From Azonexaceae bacterium (GTDB lineage Bacteria > Pseudomonadota > Gammaproteobacteria > Burkholderiales > Rhodocyclaceae), in the NCBI GenBank assembly GCA_009469665.1, contig SSTB01000238.1, positions 1 to 64,000 on the forward strand: a stretch of 64,000 nt of DNA, given 5' to 3'. A program made the translations under genes and the position numbers. Each line of letters starts with the position of its first letter. The stretch's first letter is position 1. The notes below the pieces were generated by a model. It was not told the origin of the DNA. It did not search any database and worked only from the letters and a program-made list of their open reading frames with translations. Below, one piece after another: positions 1 through 11,852 of the stretch.

Positions 1-51
1 CGGTGAAGGGGCCGCCGTTCGCCTGGCCGGGCTAGGGAGTGGCGTACTCGG

Positions 52-582
52 TTACAGCAAACCGCGTTCCGCGAATGATAGCGGTGGTGCGTTTCCTGCG
101 ACGATGAAATGGTCAACTACCTTGATATCCACCGTGGCCAGCGCAGCCTTAAGACTGCGCGTCAGGAGCTCATCTGCCAAGCTGGGTTCAGGAACGCCGG
201 ACGGGTGATTGTGGGCGAATACCACGGCGCCAGCATTGTGGGCGAGCCCTGCTTTAACCACTTCCCGGGGGTACACGCTCGTTTGCGTCAGGCTTCCGGC
301 AAACATCCGGTCAAAGGAAATTACCCTGTTTTGCGCATCTAGCCAAATGGCGTGGAACTCTTCGTGTTCAAGGCCGGCCAGCTTAAGCATGAGGTAGGTT
401 CTCACAGCCCCGGGTGAGCTCATGGCCTCGATCCGATAGACGGCGCTGTTTTCGAGGACGCGGACGGCCTTTTCAACCGCCTTCCGGGCCTTCTTGTCGA
501 GGAATGTGACAGTCGGGATGGGCGGCATTTCGGCTGGCGGCTTTCGGGCGGGGCTGCTTGCGGTAGTATTGCGGGCAACCAT
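52..582 (-). CDS. RadC-like JAB/MPN domain protein (short form)
   Basis: This 176-residue protein is a short RadC relative carrying only the JAB/MPN metalloprotease-like domain. The metal-site signature is visible as HNHPSG followed by PSLAD (around residues 124-137), with an upstream EEFHAIWLD strand supplying the usual glutamate. The N-terminal helix-hairpin-helix part of chromosomal RadC is absent, which is typical of copies carried on integrative elements. The start has an AGGAG ribosome site just upstream. It lies 89 bp downstream of the integrase on the same strand, which supports membership of the same mobile element. The molecular role of this family is unsettled; a DNA-repair role is historical and poorly supported. 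Confidence 0.85.
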   Translation of the reverse strand: MVARNTTASSPARKPPAEMPPIPTVTFLDKKARKAVEKAVRVLENSAVYRIEAMSSPGAVRTYLMLKLAGLEHEEFHAIWLDAQNRVISFDRMFAGSLTQTSVYPREVVKAGLAHNAGAVVFAHNHPSGVPEPSLADELLTRSLKAALATVDIKVVDHFIVAGNAPPLSFAERGLL

Positions 583-671
583 GGTTGCATCTCCTATTAA
601 GGTGCTTCGTGGCCAGGGCCTGGTCGGGGTTGCCGCCCCTTCCTGGCCCGCTTTGCCTGATTCCGTCTCCG

Positions 672-1907
672 TCAGGCGGTGGTATTGCCTCGTAGGGGAA
701 TGATCTGCGCCCCTTCTCGCATCCGGTCACATTCATCGGCCCACCATTGCATGAGCCGGCGTCGCTCTTCCAGGTACTCGCCCCGGTCGTAAGCCAGGCG
801 CACGGCGTCGCCGTGCTTGTGGGCAAGCTGGATCTCCACCACTTCACCGCGGAACAAGCCGGAGCCATGCGCCATGGTGGAAAACGAGCTCCGAAAGCCG
901 TGTGCCGTCTGCTCGTTCTTGGTGTCGTACCCCAGCCGCCGGAGGGCGGCATTGATGGTGTTCTCGGACATGGGCCGGTCGTTCATGCGCATGCCCGGGA
1001 AACAGAACCGCCCTCCCCCCGTCAGGGGTTTGAGTTCATCAATGATCTGCATGGCCTGACGGCACAGCGGAACAACGTGCAGGCGCCGGCTTTTCATCTT
1101 GCCCAGGGGGATGCGGATCAGGGCGTTGTCGACGTCCACCTCGGACCACTCCAGGCCCCGGACCTCGCCGGGCCGCAGGCCAAACAGCGCGGACAGCTTG
1201 AAGGCGCAGGACGTGGAAAATTGCCCTTCGTAGCCCCAGATATCCCGCAGCAACTGCCCGAATTTCGTCGGGTCGGTGATGGCGGCGAAGTGGGTCTTCT
1301 TCAAGGGGACCAGGGCGCCGCTCAGGTCGGCGGCGATGTTGCGGTCGCAGCGGCCGGTGGCAATGCCGTAGCGGAACACCTGGCCGGCAGTCATCCGCAG
1401 CCGGTGGGCAGTATCGATCAGGCCTCGCGCTTCGATTCGGCGAATGACAGCCAGCAGTTCGGGGGCCTTGAGGTCATCGATGGCGCGATGGCCAATCCAG
1501 GGGAAGGCGTTGACTTCCAGGATGCGCAGGTTCTTGTTTGCCGTCTGCGCCGTCCATGACGACTTGAACTTCTCCTGCCATTCCCTGGCCACGGCCTCGA
1601 AACTGTTTTCCGCTGCGTGGTGGGCGGTCAGCTTGGCGACCTTCTTGACCATGCCGGGGTCGGTATTCTGCTCCAGGAGCTTGCGGGCCTTGTCCCGGCA
1701 ATCCCGGGCTTCCGCCAGGCTGGTCAGAGGATAGGAGCCTAAGGCGAGGGTCTTGCTCTTGCCAGCAAAGCGGTAGTTTAACCGCCAGTACTTGCCGCCC
1801 TTCACGTCTACCAGCAGGTACATACCCCCGCCGTCGGTCATTTTGTAGGGCTTGTCCGCAGGCTTGGCCTGCTTCACTGCTATCGCCGTCAGGTTTCCGA
1901 TGGTCAT
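672..1907 (-). CDS. Tyrosine-type site-specific integrase (P4 family)
   Basis: A 411-residue integrase of the P4/DUF4102 type. The N-terminal arm-binding domain begins [16 protein letters not shown], and the catalytic core shows the arginine in [12 protein letters not shown], the HGFRSSF box and the nucleophile region [13 protein letters not shown] near the C-terminus. The ATG at 1907 is chosen because GGAGG lies 6-10 bases upstream and the family motif begins there; an in-frame upstream start at 2018 would run through a perfect inverted repeat. The gene reads away from tRNA-His 190 bp upstream, the normal layout for an element inserted at the 3' end of a tRNA gene. It should catalyse integration and excision of that element. 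Confidence 0.93.
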   Translation of the reverse strand: MTIGNLTAIAVKQAKPADKPYKMTDGGGMYLLVDVKGGKYWRLNYRFAGKSKTLALGSYPLTSLAEARDCRDKARKLLEQNTDPGMVKKVAKLTAHHAAENSFEAVAREWQEKFKSSWTAQTANKNLRILEVNAFPWIGHRAIDDLKAPELLAVIRRIEARGLIDTAHRLRMTAGQVFRYGIATGRCDRNIAADLSGALVPLKKTHFAAITDPTKFGQLLRDIWGYEGQFSTSCAFKLSALFGLRPGEVRGLEWSEVDVDNALIRIPLGKMKSRRLHVVPLCRQAMQIIDELKPLTGGGRFCFPGMRMNDRPMSENTINAALRRLGYDTKNEQTAHGFRSSFSTMAHGSGLFRGEVVEIQLAHKHGDAVRLAYDRGEYLEERRRLMQWWADECDRMREGAQIIPLRGNTTA

Positions 1908-1946
1908 CGCGTACCTCCAACTGTCATAGTTGAAGGTATACGCTCC

Positions 1947-1982
1947 TTGAGGGTACACGTCTACCCCCACGTGTACCCTCAA
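1947..1982. promoter_or_regulatory. Perfect 14-bp inverted repeat upstream of the integrase
   Basis: Arms TTGAGGGTACACGT (1947-1960) and ACGTGTACCCTCAA (1969-1982) are exact reverse complements separated by 8 bases, 40 bp upstream of the integrase start. The position fits an operator for int expression or an arm or core site used in recombination; the sequence does not decide between these. Confidence 0.6.
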
Positions 1983-2028
1983 TTGTTGGTACAAGCGGGC
2001 AATTTCATGTAGCACCATGCCGCAACAA

Positions 2029-2061
2029 AAAACCCCGGAAGCCTTGCGGCGCCGGGGTTTT
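2029..2061 (-). terminator. Rho-independent terminator behind tRNA-His
   Basis: A 10-bp stem AAAACCCCGG (2029-2038) with CCGGGGTTTT (2052-2061) gives a strong GC hairpin with T runs on either strand. It starts 33 bp past the tRNA-His 3' end and probably ends that transcript. A further 9-bp inverted repeat, CATGTAGCA (2006-2014) with TGCTACATG (2065-2073), flanks it. Confidence 0.75.
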
Positions 2062-2094
2062 CGCTGCTACATGTTGCCGTATGTTGCTTGTTCA

Positions 2095-2171
2095 TGGGGC
2101 GACATACCGGGATCGAACCGGTGACACCTGGAATCACAATCCAGTGCTCTACCGACTGAGCTAATGCCGCC
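2095..2171 (-). tRNA. tRNA-His (GTG)
   Basis: A complete 77-nt cloverleaf on the minus strand with anticodon GTG in the loop TTGTGAT. The acceptor stem is GCGGCAT with ATGTCGC, preceded by the extra G(-1) opposite C73 that marks tRNA-His, and the CCA end is encoded. D-loop AGCTCAGTCGGTAGAGC and T-loop GGTTCGATCC are standard. Its 3' end faces the integrase, making it the likely attachment site of the left-hand element; the other copy of the attachment core would lie outside the window. Confidence 0.97.
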
Positions 2172-2258
2172 GTCGAAGAAGGCGCGCATTGTACGAAACT
2201 CGCCGACGAATGTCCAGCGCGGATTCGCAAGCTTGCCTCATCCCGCTCAGGCCGGCCG

Positions 2259-2267
2259 TGATATCAT
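2259..2267 (+). promoter_or_regulatory. Possible extended -10 promoter for tig
   Basis: TGATATCAT fits an extended -10 (TGnTATnAT) about 40 bp before the tig start, in the short gap between tRNA-His and tig, which are divergent. No convincing -35 lies at the right spacing, so the call is weak. Confidence 0.35.
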
Positions 2268-2307
2268 AGTCAGCTTTATTTTTGCCCCGAAGTCACAAGG
2301 AATTCTC

Positions 2308-3612
2308 ATGGAAGCGACCAACGCACAAGCCAACGACCTGGAACGCCGCATCGACCTGTCCATTGCCATCGCCGAAGTCGAGAAGGATCTCGACCAGCGC
2401 CTTCGCCGCATGGGCAAGAACGTCAAAATGCCCGGTTTCCGTCCCGGCAAGGTGCCTTTCAACATCGTCAAGCAGCAATACGGCGACCAGGCCCGCCACG
2501 AAGTGCTTTCCGAAGCCCTGGACCGCGCCTTCGGCGACGCCGTCGTCGGCCAGAAGCTGCGCGTCGCGGGTTATCCGCGTATCGAGCCGAAGACCACCGA
2601 GAGCACGACCCATCTCGAATTCCTGGCTATCTTCGAGGTTTATCCTGAATTCACGCCGGGCGACATGGCCGTCGCCGAAATCGAGCGCCCGACGCTGGAA
2701 GTCGGTGCCGCCGAAGTCGACAAGACCCTCGACATTCTGAAGAAGCAGCGCGTCAGCTATGAAGACGCGGCCCGCGCCGCCGCCGCCGAAGACCGAGTCG
2801 TCATCGACTTCCTCGGCAAGAAGGACGGCGAACCCTTCCAGGGCGGCCAGGCCAGCGACTATCCCTTCATCCTCGGCCAGGGCCAGATGCTCCCCGATTT
2901 CGAAAATGCCGTCACCGGCCTCAAGACCGGCGAGAGCAAGACCTTCGACCTGACTTTCCCGGCCGACTACTTCGCCAAGGATCTGGCCGGCCAGACCGTG
3001 CAGTTTGAAATCACCGTAAAGCAGGTCCAGGCGCCGAAGCTGCCCGAGGTCGACGGCGAATTCGCCCGATCGATGGGCATCGCCGACGGCGACGTGGGCA
3101 AGATGCGGGCCGAGATCGAAGCCAACCTGAAGCGCGAGGTCAAGCGCCGCATCGAAGCCAAGGTCAAGGACCAGGTCATGGAAGCCCTGATTAAGGCCAA
3201 TCCCATTTCCGTGCCGAACGCCCTCCTCGAAATGGAGGTCCAACGTCTGATGCAGGCCGCCCGCCAGGATATGGAACAACGCGGTATGAAGATGAAGGAT
3301 TTCCCCATCCAGCCCGAATGGTTCGCCGACCAGGCCAAGCGCCGCGTCACCCTGGGCCTCATCCTCGCCGAGGTGGTCAAGGCCGAGCAGCTCCAGGCCA
3401 AGCCCGAGCAGGTCAAGGCCCTGGTCGAGGAAACCGCCCAGAGCTACGAGCACCCGGAGGAGGTCGTGCGCTGGTACTACGCCCAGCCCCAGCGGCTCGG
3501 CGACGTCGAAGGCGTGGCCATCGAAAACAACGTCGTGGCCTGGGTTCTGGGCAAGGCCAAGGTCACCGACAAGGCCGCCGCCTTCGACGACCTGATGGGC
3601 CAGAAGTCCTGA
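2308..3612 (+). CDS. tig: Trigger factor, ribosome-associated chaperone
   Basis: Trigger factor (434 residues, usual family length) binds the ribosomal exit tunnel near L23, shields nascent chains and has peptidyl-prolyl isomerase activity. The N-terminal ribosome-binding tail carries the signature GFRPGKVP (residues about 51-58). The FKBP-type PPIase domain follows at about 150-240, with [17 protein letters not shown], and the rest is the helical substrate-cradle domain. The ATG at 2308 follows CAAGG and gives the family N-terminus [14 protein letters not shown]; upstream in-frame codons overlap the tRNA. It is 43 bp before clpP, the conserved tig-clpP-clpX-lon order, which couples folding and degradation of new proteins. 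Confidence 0.97.
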   Translation: MEATNAQANDLERRIDLSIAIAEVEKDLDQRLRRMGKNVKMPGFRPGKVPFNIVKQQYGDQARHEVLSEALDRAFGDAVVGQKLRVAGYPRIEPKTTESTTHLEFLAIFEVYPEFTPGDMAVAEIERPTLEVGAAEVDKTLDILKKQRVSYEDAARAAAAEDRVVIDFLGKKDGEPFQGGQASDYPFILGQGQMLPDFENAVTGLKTGESKTFDLTFPADYFAKDLAGQTVQFEITVKQVQAPKLPEVDGEFARSMGIADGDVGKMRAEIEANLKREVKRRIEAKVKDQVMEALIKANPISVPNALLEMEVQRLMQAARQDMEQRGMKMKDFPIQPEWFADQAKRRVTLGLILAEVVKAEQLQAKPEQVKALVEETAQSYEHPEEVVRWYYAQPQRLGDVEGVAIENNVVAWVLGKAKVTDKAAAFDDLMGQKS

Positions 3613-3655
3613 CCCCCGCCCGCCCCGCGCCGTAACGCTTCACACAAGGAACGAC

Positions 3656-4285
3656 ATGAACATCGATCACGCAAGCAACTGGGAACCGCAGGGCCTCGGC
3701 CTCGTGCCCATGGTCATCGAGCAGAGCGGGCGCGGCGAACGCGCCTACGACATCTACTCGCGCCTTCTGCGGGAGCGCGTGATCTTTCTCGTCGGCCCGG
3801 TCAACGATGCCACCGCCAACCTGGTGGTGGCCCAGTTGCTCTTCCTAGAAGCGGAGAATCCCGACAAGGACATCTACTTCTATATCAATTCGCCGGGCGG
3901 CTCGGTGACGGCAGGCCTGTCGATCTACGACACCATGCAGTTCATCAAGCCCGATGTGTCCACCCTGTGCATCGGCCAGGCCGCCTCGATGGGCGCCTTC
4001 CTCCTCACCGCCGGCGCCAAGGGCAAGCGTTTCGCCCTGCCCAATTCGCGCCTCATGATCCACCAGCCCCTGGGCGGCTTCCAGGGCCAAGCTTCCGATA
4101 TCGCCATCCACGCCAAGGAAATCCTCTCCATCCGCGACCGGCTGAACCGCATCATGGCCGACCATACCGGGCAGCCCATCGAGCGCATCGAAAAGGATAC
4201 CGACCGCGACAATTTCCTTTCCGCCGCGGAAGCGGCAGAATACGGATTGATCGACAAGGTTCTGTCCCGTCGCGAAACAGCCTGA
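3656..4285 (+). CDS. clpP: ATP-dependent Clp protease proteolytic subunit ClpP
   Basis: Serine peptidase subunit of ClpXP/ClpAP (209 residues). The catalytic triad is intact and in canonical positions: Ser111 in GQAASMGAF, His136 in [11 protein letters not shown] and Asp185 in DTDRDNF. The short N-terminal propeptide region precedes the mature chain. ClpP forms two stacked heptamers in the cytoplasm and needs an unfoldase to admit substrate. AAGGAA sits just before the ATG. It lies between tig and clpX (23 bp to clpX) and is presumably cotranscribed with both. Confidence 0.98.
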   Translation: MNIDHASNWEPQGLGLVPMVIEQSGRGERAYDIYSRLLRERVIFLVGPVNDATANLVVAQLLFLEAENPDKDIYFYINSPGGSVTAGLSIYDTMQFIKPDVSTLCIGQAASMGAFLLTAGAKGKRFALPNSRLMIHQPLGGFQGQASDIAIHAKEILSIRDRLNRIMADHTGQPIERIEKDTDRDNFLSAAEAAEYGLIDKVLSRRETA

Positions 4286-4308
4286 CGGGCCACACTGAAG
4301 GGAAAACC

Positions 4309-5571
<1,263 letters not shown>

Positions 5572-5590
5572 GCCGGCGCCCGGCGGGCCG

Positions 5591-5618
5591 CTTGAAATCC
5601 TGATTTCTGCCCCCACTT
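5591..5618 (+). promoter_or_regulatory. RpoH (sigma-32)-like promoter for lon
   Basis: CTTGAAA at 5591-5597 and CCCCACTT at 5611-5618, with a 13-base spacer, closely match the heat-shock sigma consensus CTTGAAA-N13/14-CCCCATnT. The element lies in the 80-bp clpX-lon gap, 33 bp before the lon ATG, so lon can be induced independently of the clp genes. Confidence 0.7.
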
Positions 5619-5651
5619 CGGGCCTACGTACCCATTTGATAAGGCATTCCA

Positions 5652-8058
<2,407 letters not shown>

Positions 8059-8066
<8 letters not shown>

Positions 8067-8112
8067 TTTGCAATGGGCGGATGCCGACGTACTAGCGCCG
8101 GCCCGCCCATTG
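8059..8112. other. Mutually exclusive inverted repeats between lon and hupB
   Basis: CAATGGG at 8071-8077 can pair either with CCCATTG just upstream (8059-8065) or, as the longer CAATGGGCGG (8071-8080), with CCGCCCATTG at 8103-8112. No T run follows, so this is not a standard terminator; it may end or process the lon transcript. Confidence 0.4.
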
Positions 8113-8148
8113 GCCCTGCCCGGGCCGGGCAAACCCCCGAAAAACCGC

Positions 8149-8178
8149 TTGACACAAGGATTTCGGCGGCGCTATAAA
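8149..8178 (+). promoter_or_regulatory. Sigma-70 promoter for hupB
   Basis: TTGACA (8149-8154) and TATAAA (8173-8178) with an 18-base spacer form a near-consensus promoter about 50 bp upstream of the hupB start, as expected for an abundantly expressed nucleoid protein. Confidence 0.8.
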
Positions 8179-8230
8179 TCGCTCCGCAACGATTTTCACC
8201 ATCCGATCCACATCTTTAGTAGGGGACACC

Positions 8231-8503
8231 ATGAACAAATCCGAGCTCATCGACGCCATCGCGACCCAGGCCGATCTTTCCAAGGCGGCCGCCGGCCGTG
8301 CTCTGGACGCCGCCGTCGAGGCCGTCACTGCCGAACTGAAAAAGGGCGGCACCGTCACCCTCATCGGTTTCGGCACCTTCTCCACGGGCAAGCGCGCCGC
8401 CCGCACGGGCCGCAATCCGCGCACCGGCGCCACCCTGAAGATCAAGGCCGCCAAGGTGCCCAAGTTCAAGCCTGGCAAAGCCCTGAAGGACGCTGTAAAC
8501 TAA
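8231..8503 (+). CDS. hupB: DNA-binding protein HU
   Basis: HU-family nucleoid protein (90 residues, exact family length) that binds and bends DNA without strong sequence specificity. The family signature [21 protein letters not shown] covers the DNA-contacting beta arm, and the N-terminus [18 protein letters not shown] forms the dimerising helices. AGTAGGGG precedes the ATG. It has its own strong promoter; its place directly after lon is the common proteobacterial order. HU is itself a known Lon substrate in E. coli. Confidence 0.96.
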   Translation: MNKSELIDAIATQADLSKAAAGRALDAAVEAVTAELKKGGTVTLIGFGTFSTGKRAARTGRNPRTGATLKIKAAKVPKFKPGKALKDAVN

Positions 8504-8537
8504 TCGTTTTTGCCGGGCCGGACTGCCCGCCCGGCGC

Positions 8538-8613
8538 GGGTGCTTAGCTCAGTTGGTAGAGCGCTAGCCTTACAAGCTGGATGTCGGGGGTTCGAGCCCC
8601 TCAGCACCCACCA
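8538..8613 (+). tRNA. tRNA-Val (TAC)
   Basis: A complete 76-nt cloverleaf with anticodon TAC in the loop CTTACAA. The acceptor stem is GGGTGCT with AGCACCC, the D arm is AGCTCAGTTGGTAGAGC, the T arm is GGGGGTTCGAGCCCC and the CCA end is encoded. It starts 35 bp after hupB. Confidence 0.97.
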
Positions 8614-8619
8614 GGACCG

Positions 8620-8651
8620 ATGGGGGTTTGCGTGCAAGCGCAGACCCCCAT
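8620..8651 (+). terminator. Hairpin terminator after tRNA-Val
   Basis: ATGGGGGTTTGCG (8620-8632) pairs with CGCAGACCCCCAT (8639-8651) over 13 positions with one G-T wobble and a 6-base loop, followed by TTCCGTTT. It starts 7 bp after the tRNA-Val CCA and likely ends the hupB/tRNA transcript. Confidence 0.6.
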
Positions 8652-8683
8652 TCCGTTTAGCCGCAACCCTCCGGGAATCCACC

Positions 8684-9535
8684 ATGTCCGCCTACTCCTT
8701 TGACGTTTCCATCGAAGATTTCGAAGCCAAGGTCTTCCAGCCTTCCGCCGAAACGCCCGTGTTCGTCGATTTCTGGGCGTCGTGGTGCGAACCCTGCAAG
8801 GTCTTGAAGCCGATGCTGGAAAAGCTCGCCGACGAATACGGCGGTCGTTTCCTCCTGGCCAAGGTCGATGCCGACCAGAACCCCGAACTCGCCCAACACT
8901 TTGGCGTGCGCAGCATTCCTTCGGTAAAGGTGTTGTTCCGTGGCCAACTGGTCGATGAATTCAACGGCGCCCTGCCGGAAAGCGAACTGCGCGCCTTCAT
9001 CGATCGCCTGGTGCCCCCGGCCCAGGCTACCCTGCGCGACGAAGCCGCCGCCCTGGCGGCGGCGGGCCAACTCGACGAGGCACTGGCCGTGCTGGTCCGA
9101 GCCTGCCGGGAAAAACCCGAGGACGAAGGTGCCCGCCTCGACGCCGCCGACCTCCTGATGCAACTGGACCGCCACGACGAAGCCGGCCAGATCCTCGGCG
9201 GCGAATATGTCAAGGAGGCCGACCGCGCCCAGGCTCTGCGCTCGCGTCTGGCGCTCGCCGCGGGTGGCGCCGACACGGCAGCCCTGGAAGCCCGGCTGGC
9301 CGCCGATGAAAACGACCACGCCGCTCGTCTCGAGCTTTCCCGGGCCTACGCCGCTGCAGGCCGCTACCGGGAAGCCCTCGAAGCGGCCCTGGAAGTCGTC
9401 CGCCGCGACCGCTTCTTCGCCGAAGGCGCGGGCCGCCAGGCAATGCTCCAGCTCTTCCAGGCCCTCGGCTCGGAAGCGCGTTACGATGACCTGATCCGGG
9501 AATTCCGCCGCGCCCTGTCGGCGGCCCTCAACTGA
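8684..9535 (+). CDS. ybbN: CnoX/YbbN-type thioredoxin-fold co-chaperone
   Basis: A 283-residue fusion of a thioredoxin fold (residues about 1-110) and a C-terminal tetratricopeptide-like helical domain, the architecture of YbbN/CnoX. That family holds oxidised clients and passes them to GroEL or DnaK. The redox motif is WCEPC (Cys35, Cys38) with the cis-proline in RSIPSVKV. Having both cysteines contrasts with E. coli YbbN, whose motif is degenerate, so this protein may also reduce disulfides. The ATG at 8684 gives MSAYSFDVSIEDF; an upstream frame overlaps tRNA-Val and is not coding. Its location next to the protease/chaperone block fits the role. Confidence 0.9.
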   Translation: MSAYSFDVSIEDFEAKVFQPSAETPVFVDFWASWCEPCKVLKPMLEKLADEYGGRFLLAKVDADQNPELAQHFGVRSIPSVKVLFRGQLVDEFNGALPESELRAFIDRLVPPAQATLRDEAAALAAAGQLDEALAVLVRACREKPEDEGARLDAADLLMQLDRHDEAGQILGGEYVKEADRAQALRSRLALAAGGADTAALEARLAADENDHAARLELSRAYAAAGRYREALEAALEVVRRDRFFAEGAGRQAMLQLFQALGSEARYDDLIREFRRALSAALN

Positions 9536-9538
9536 CCC

Positions 9539-10120
9539 TCACCGCCCGCCGGCCAGCGCTGCTTCGAGCCCGGCCAGCGCCCGGGCCAGGGCTTCCTGGA
9601 TCGCCTGGGCAGCCCCGGCCGGCGTTCTGGCCTGGAGCGGCACCCGCTCGTCGCGGCTGACCTCCCGCGTTGCCCGGCCCTCCTCCGTGATGCGCCAGCG
9701 GACCGCCAGCACCGCCGCCGGCCCTTCGTCGGTGAAATCGACGTAGAGGGCGGAAACCGCCGTATCGATCCGGAGGTCGGCACCGCCGGCCAGGCGCGAC
9801 TCGATGACGGCGGCAAAAAGGCCGCTGCGGCGCAGCCAGGTCGCCGTCGCCTGGCCCAGAAGTTCGGCCGGCGCGGCGGCGAATTCGTTGTAGAAATCGC
9901 TTTCGAAACGCTGCCCTTCCCGCCGGTAGACAAAACCCCGCCCGTCGAAGGGCGGCGCCACCTCGACGCCGCCCAGCTTGACGCTCGGACCGGTGGCCGG
10001 CGCGGCTGCGGTTGCCCGCAGGGGGGCAAGAACGAAGGACTGGCGCTCCACGGCCGGCCGGTTGAGGCCGCAGGCGGCGAGCAGCAGGGTGGCAAGGCCC
10101 AGGGCGAGGATCGCTTTCAT
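9539..10120 (-). CDS. ABC-type lipid transport auxiliary lipoprotein (PqiC/LptE-like, DUF330-type)
   Basis: A 193-residue outer-membrane-type lipoprotein: the signal peptide MKAILALGLATLLLAAC ends in a LAAC lipobox. The body resembles PqiC/ABC-transport auxiliary proteins (VKLGGVEVAPPFDGRGFVYR, FYNEFAAAPAELLGQATATWL), which serve the MCE/Mla-type systems at the outer membrane. It is the last gene of the minus-strand operon and its ATG overlaps the MCE gene stop as ATGA, so translation is probably coupled. The assignment of family is good; the transported lipid is not known. Confidence 0.88.
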   Translation of the reverse strand: MKAILALGLATLLLAACGLNRPAVERQSFVLAPLRATAAAPATGPSVKLGGVEVAPPFDGRGFVYRREGQRFESDFYNEFAAAPAELLGQATATWLRRSGLFAAVIESRLAGGADLRIDTAVSALYVDFTDEGPAAVLAVRWRITEEGRATREVSRDERVPLQARTPAGAAQAIQEALARALAGLEAALAGGR

Positions 10121-11106
10121 CGGTCGTAGGCGTCGGTGGGTTTGGGCGGGGCGGCGAGCAGGGTGCCGGCCGGATCGCGTTTGAGGTCGTCGGAAAGGGC
10201 TTTGAGGTTGGCGCTGGTCGCCCGCAGGTTGCCGATGAGGTCGGCGATGTCCTGCTCGCGGCCGTCCAGGGCCTTGTCCACGCGCTGGCTGCTGCGATCG
10301 AGGGCGGCCAGGGTACGCCGCAGTTCGGGACTCTCGGCGATTTCCCGCAGGCGCTTGACGGTGGCCGAGAGCTCGGCGGGCAGGCCCTTGATCTCGTCGC
10401 TGCCGGTCAGGCGGTCGACACCGGCCAGGGTGCGGCGGAAATCCCCCAGGGCCAAGGTCAGGTCTTTTTGCAGACGTTCGGCGTCGACGGTATCGACCTT
10501 TTTGCTCACCGTCACCAGCAGGGTGTCGAGATGCTTCAACATCGACTCGATGTCCAGGGTGGCCAGCCGCGCCAGGATGCGTTCGGCGGCGTCGACAAAA
10601 TTGAGCACCGTGCTGCGGGCCGAAGGGATGTAAAGATTGTCCGGCGTCCAGGCGATGGGCAGGACCGGCGCCCGCGGGTTGAAATCGAGCTCCATGTAGG
10701 CGATGCCGGTGATGCCGATGGGCGCCATGCGAATGCGCAAGCCGTCGGCCACGAGCTTGTCTACGAAGTCGCCCCCGGCCCCGACGCCGGCGCCTTTCAT
10801 GCCGAGCAGGTCGGGGTACACCGCCATTTCGACGAGCACGTACTGCTTGCGCTCGGCGGCGGGCTTTTCCTGTTCGTAGCGGGTGTAGGTGAAGTTGATG
10901 CCGCTCACGGCGCCGATCACCACGCCGCGGTAGCGGACCTTGGAGCCGATGTCGAGGCCCTGCACCGACTCGTCGAAATAGGTCTCGACGATCACTTTCT
11001 TGCGGAAGGTGTTGCCGCCCCCCAGGGAAATCGCCAGGGCGGCCAGGAGGACGATGGCGGCCACGACGAAGACGCCGAGGCGGGTGTGGCTCGTTTTGGC
11101 GGTCAT
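10117..11106 (-). CDS. MCE/MlaD-family substrate-binding protein
   Basis: A 329-residue inner-membrane-anchored periplasmic protein. One N-terminal helix (residues about 10-30, LGVFVVAAIVLLAALAISLG) is followed by the MCE domain (about 35-120, ETYFDESVQGLDIGSKVRYRGVVIGAV) and a long helical C-terminus rich in heptad-like leucines. The MCE protein forms the hexameric lipid-binding ring of Mla/PqiB-type transporters. Its start overlaps the ATPase gene stop (ATGA) and its stop overlaps the lipoprotein start. The long C-terminal helix is closer to the PqiB/LetB or plant TGD2 style than to the short MlaD of E. coli. Confidence 0.93.
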   Translation of the reverse strand: MTAKTSHTRLGVFVVAAIVLLAALAISLGGGNTFRKKVIVETYFDESVQGLDIGSKVRYRGVVIGAVSGINFTYTRYEQEKPAAERKQYVLVEMAVYPDLLGMKGAGVGAGGDFVDKLVADGLRIRMAPIGITGIAYMELDFNPRAPVLPIAWTPDNLYIPSARSTVLNFVDAAERILARLATLDIESMLKHLDTLLVTVSKKVDTVDAERLQKDLTLALGDFRRTLAGVDRLTGSDEIKGLPAELSATVKRLREIAESPELRRTLAALDRSSQRVDKALDGREQDIADLIGNLRATSANLKALSDDLKRDPAGTLLAAPPKPTDAYDR

Positions 11107-11852
11107 GGCGCTTCCCGATTGAAAAACTGGCGGACCCAGGGGTTGGGCGAATTATCCCGCAAATCCGCCGGCGTCCCGGCCGCGACGATGCCCTGTTGAC
11201 GCTTGTCGAGCATGATGACCCGGTCGGCGATGGTGAAGATGCTCTGCAATTCGTGGCTGACCACCACGAACGTGATGCCGAGGTTGCGGGCCAGCCGCAG
11301 GATGAGTTCATCGAGGCCGGCCGAGGTGATGGGATCGAGGCCCGCCGACGGTTCGTCGAGGAAGAGGATGGCCGGGTCGAGCGCCATGGCGCGGGCAATG
11401 GCGGCGCGCTTCTGCATGCCCCCCGACAGCTCCGCCGGCATGCGCTGCTCGAAGCCCGCCAGGCCGACCAGGGAAAGCTTCATGCGCGCCGTCAGCTCCC
11501 GGGCGGCGGCGTCGAGTCCGGTGTACTCCTCGAGGGGCAGGCCGATGTTGTCGATCAGGTTCATCGATCCGAACAAGGCGCCGGCCTGGTAGGCGACGCC
11601 GAATTTGCGCTGGATGGCCCGCTTGCCGTCCCCCGTCGCCTGGACGATGTCCTCGCCGGCGATGAAAATGCGGCCGGCCATCGGCCGGTAGAGACCGATC
11701 ATGTTCTTCAGGAGTGTACTCTTGCCGCAACCGGAGCCCCCCAGGATGACGAAAACCTCCCCCGCCGCCACGGTAAAGCCGACATCCTTCATCAGGGATT
11801 TGCCGCCGAATCCGACGGTCAGGTTCTCGACGCGGATGAGGTCGCTGCTCAT
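11103..11852 (-). CDS. ABC transporter ATP-binding protein, MlaF type
   Basis: A 249-residue ATPase powering the MCE transporter. Walker A is GGSGCGKST, the ABC signature is LSGGMQKRAAIARA and Walker B is AILFLDEPSAGLDP, followed by the switch histidine in VVVSHEL. The GGMQKR form of the signature is characteristic of MlaF-type ATPases. The ATG at 11852 gives [17 protein letters not shown]. It overlaps the permease stop by four bases and the MCE start by four bases, so the whole operon is likely translationally coupled. Confidence 0.95.
   Translation of the reverse strand: MSSDLIRVENLTVGFGGKSLMKDVGFTVAAGEVFVILGGSGCGKSTLLKNMIGLYRPMAGRIFIAGEDIVQATGDGKRAIQRKFGVAYQAGALFGSMNLIDNIGLPLEEYTGLDAAARELTARMKLSLVGLAGFEQRMPAELSGGMQKRAAIARAMALDPAILFLDEPSAGLDPITSAGLDELILRLARNLGITFVVVSHELQSIFTIADRVIMLDKRQQGIVAAGTPADLRDNSPNPWVRQFFNREAP

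Noticed and set aside
2164..2307. A 48-residue N-terminal extension of trigger factor
   Set aside because: It overlaps tRNA-His and does not match the family; the ATG at 2308 gives the standard length of 434.
3967..4308. An N-terminal extension of ClpX reaching back into clpP
   Set aside because: The family start [12 protein letters not shown] with a good ribosome site lies at 4309; the upstream residues are an out-of-frame reading of clpP.
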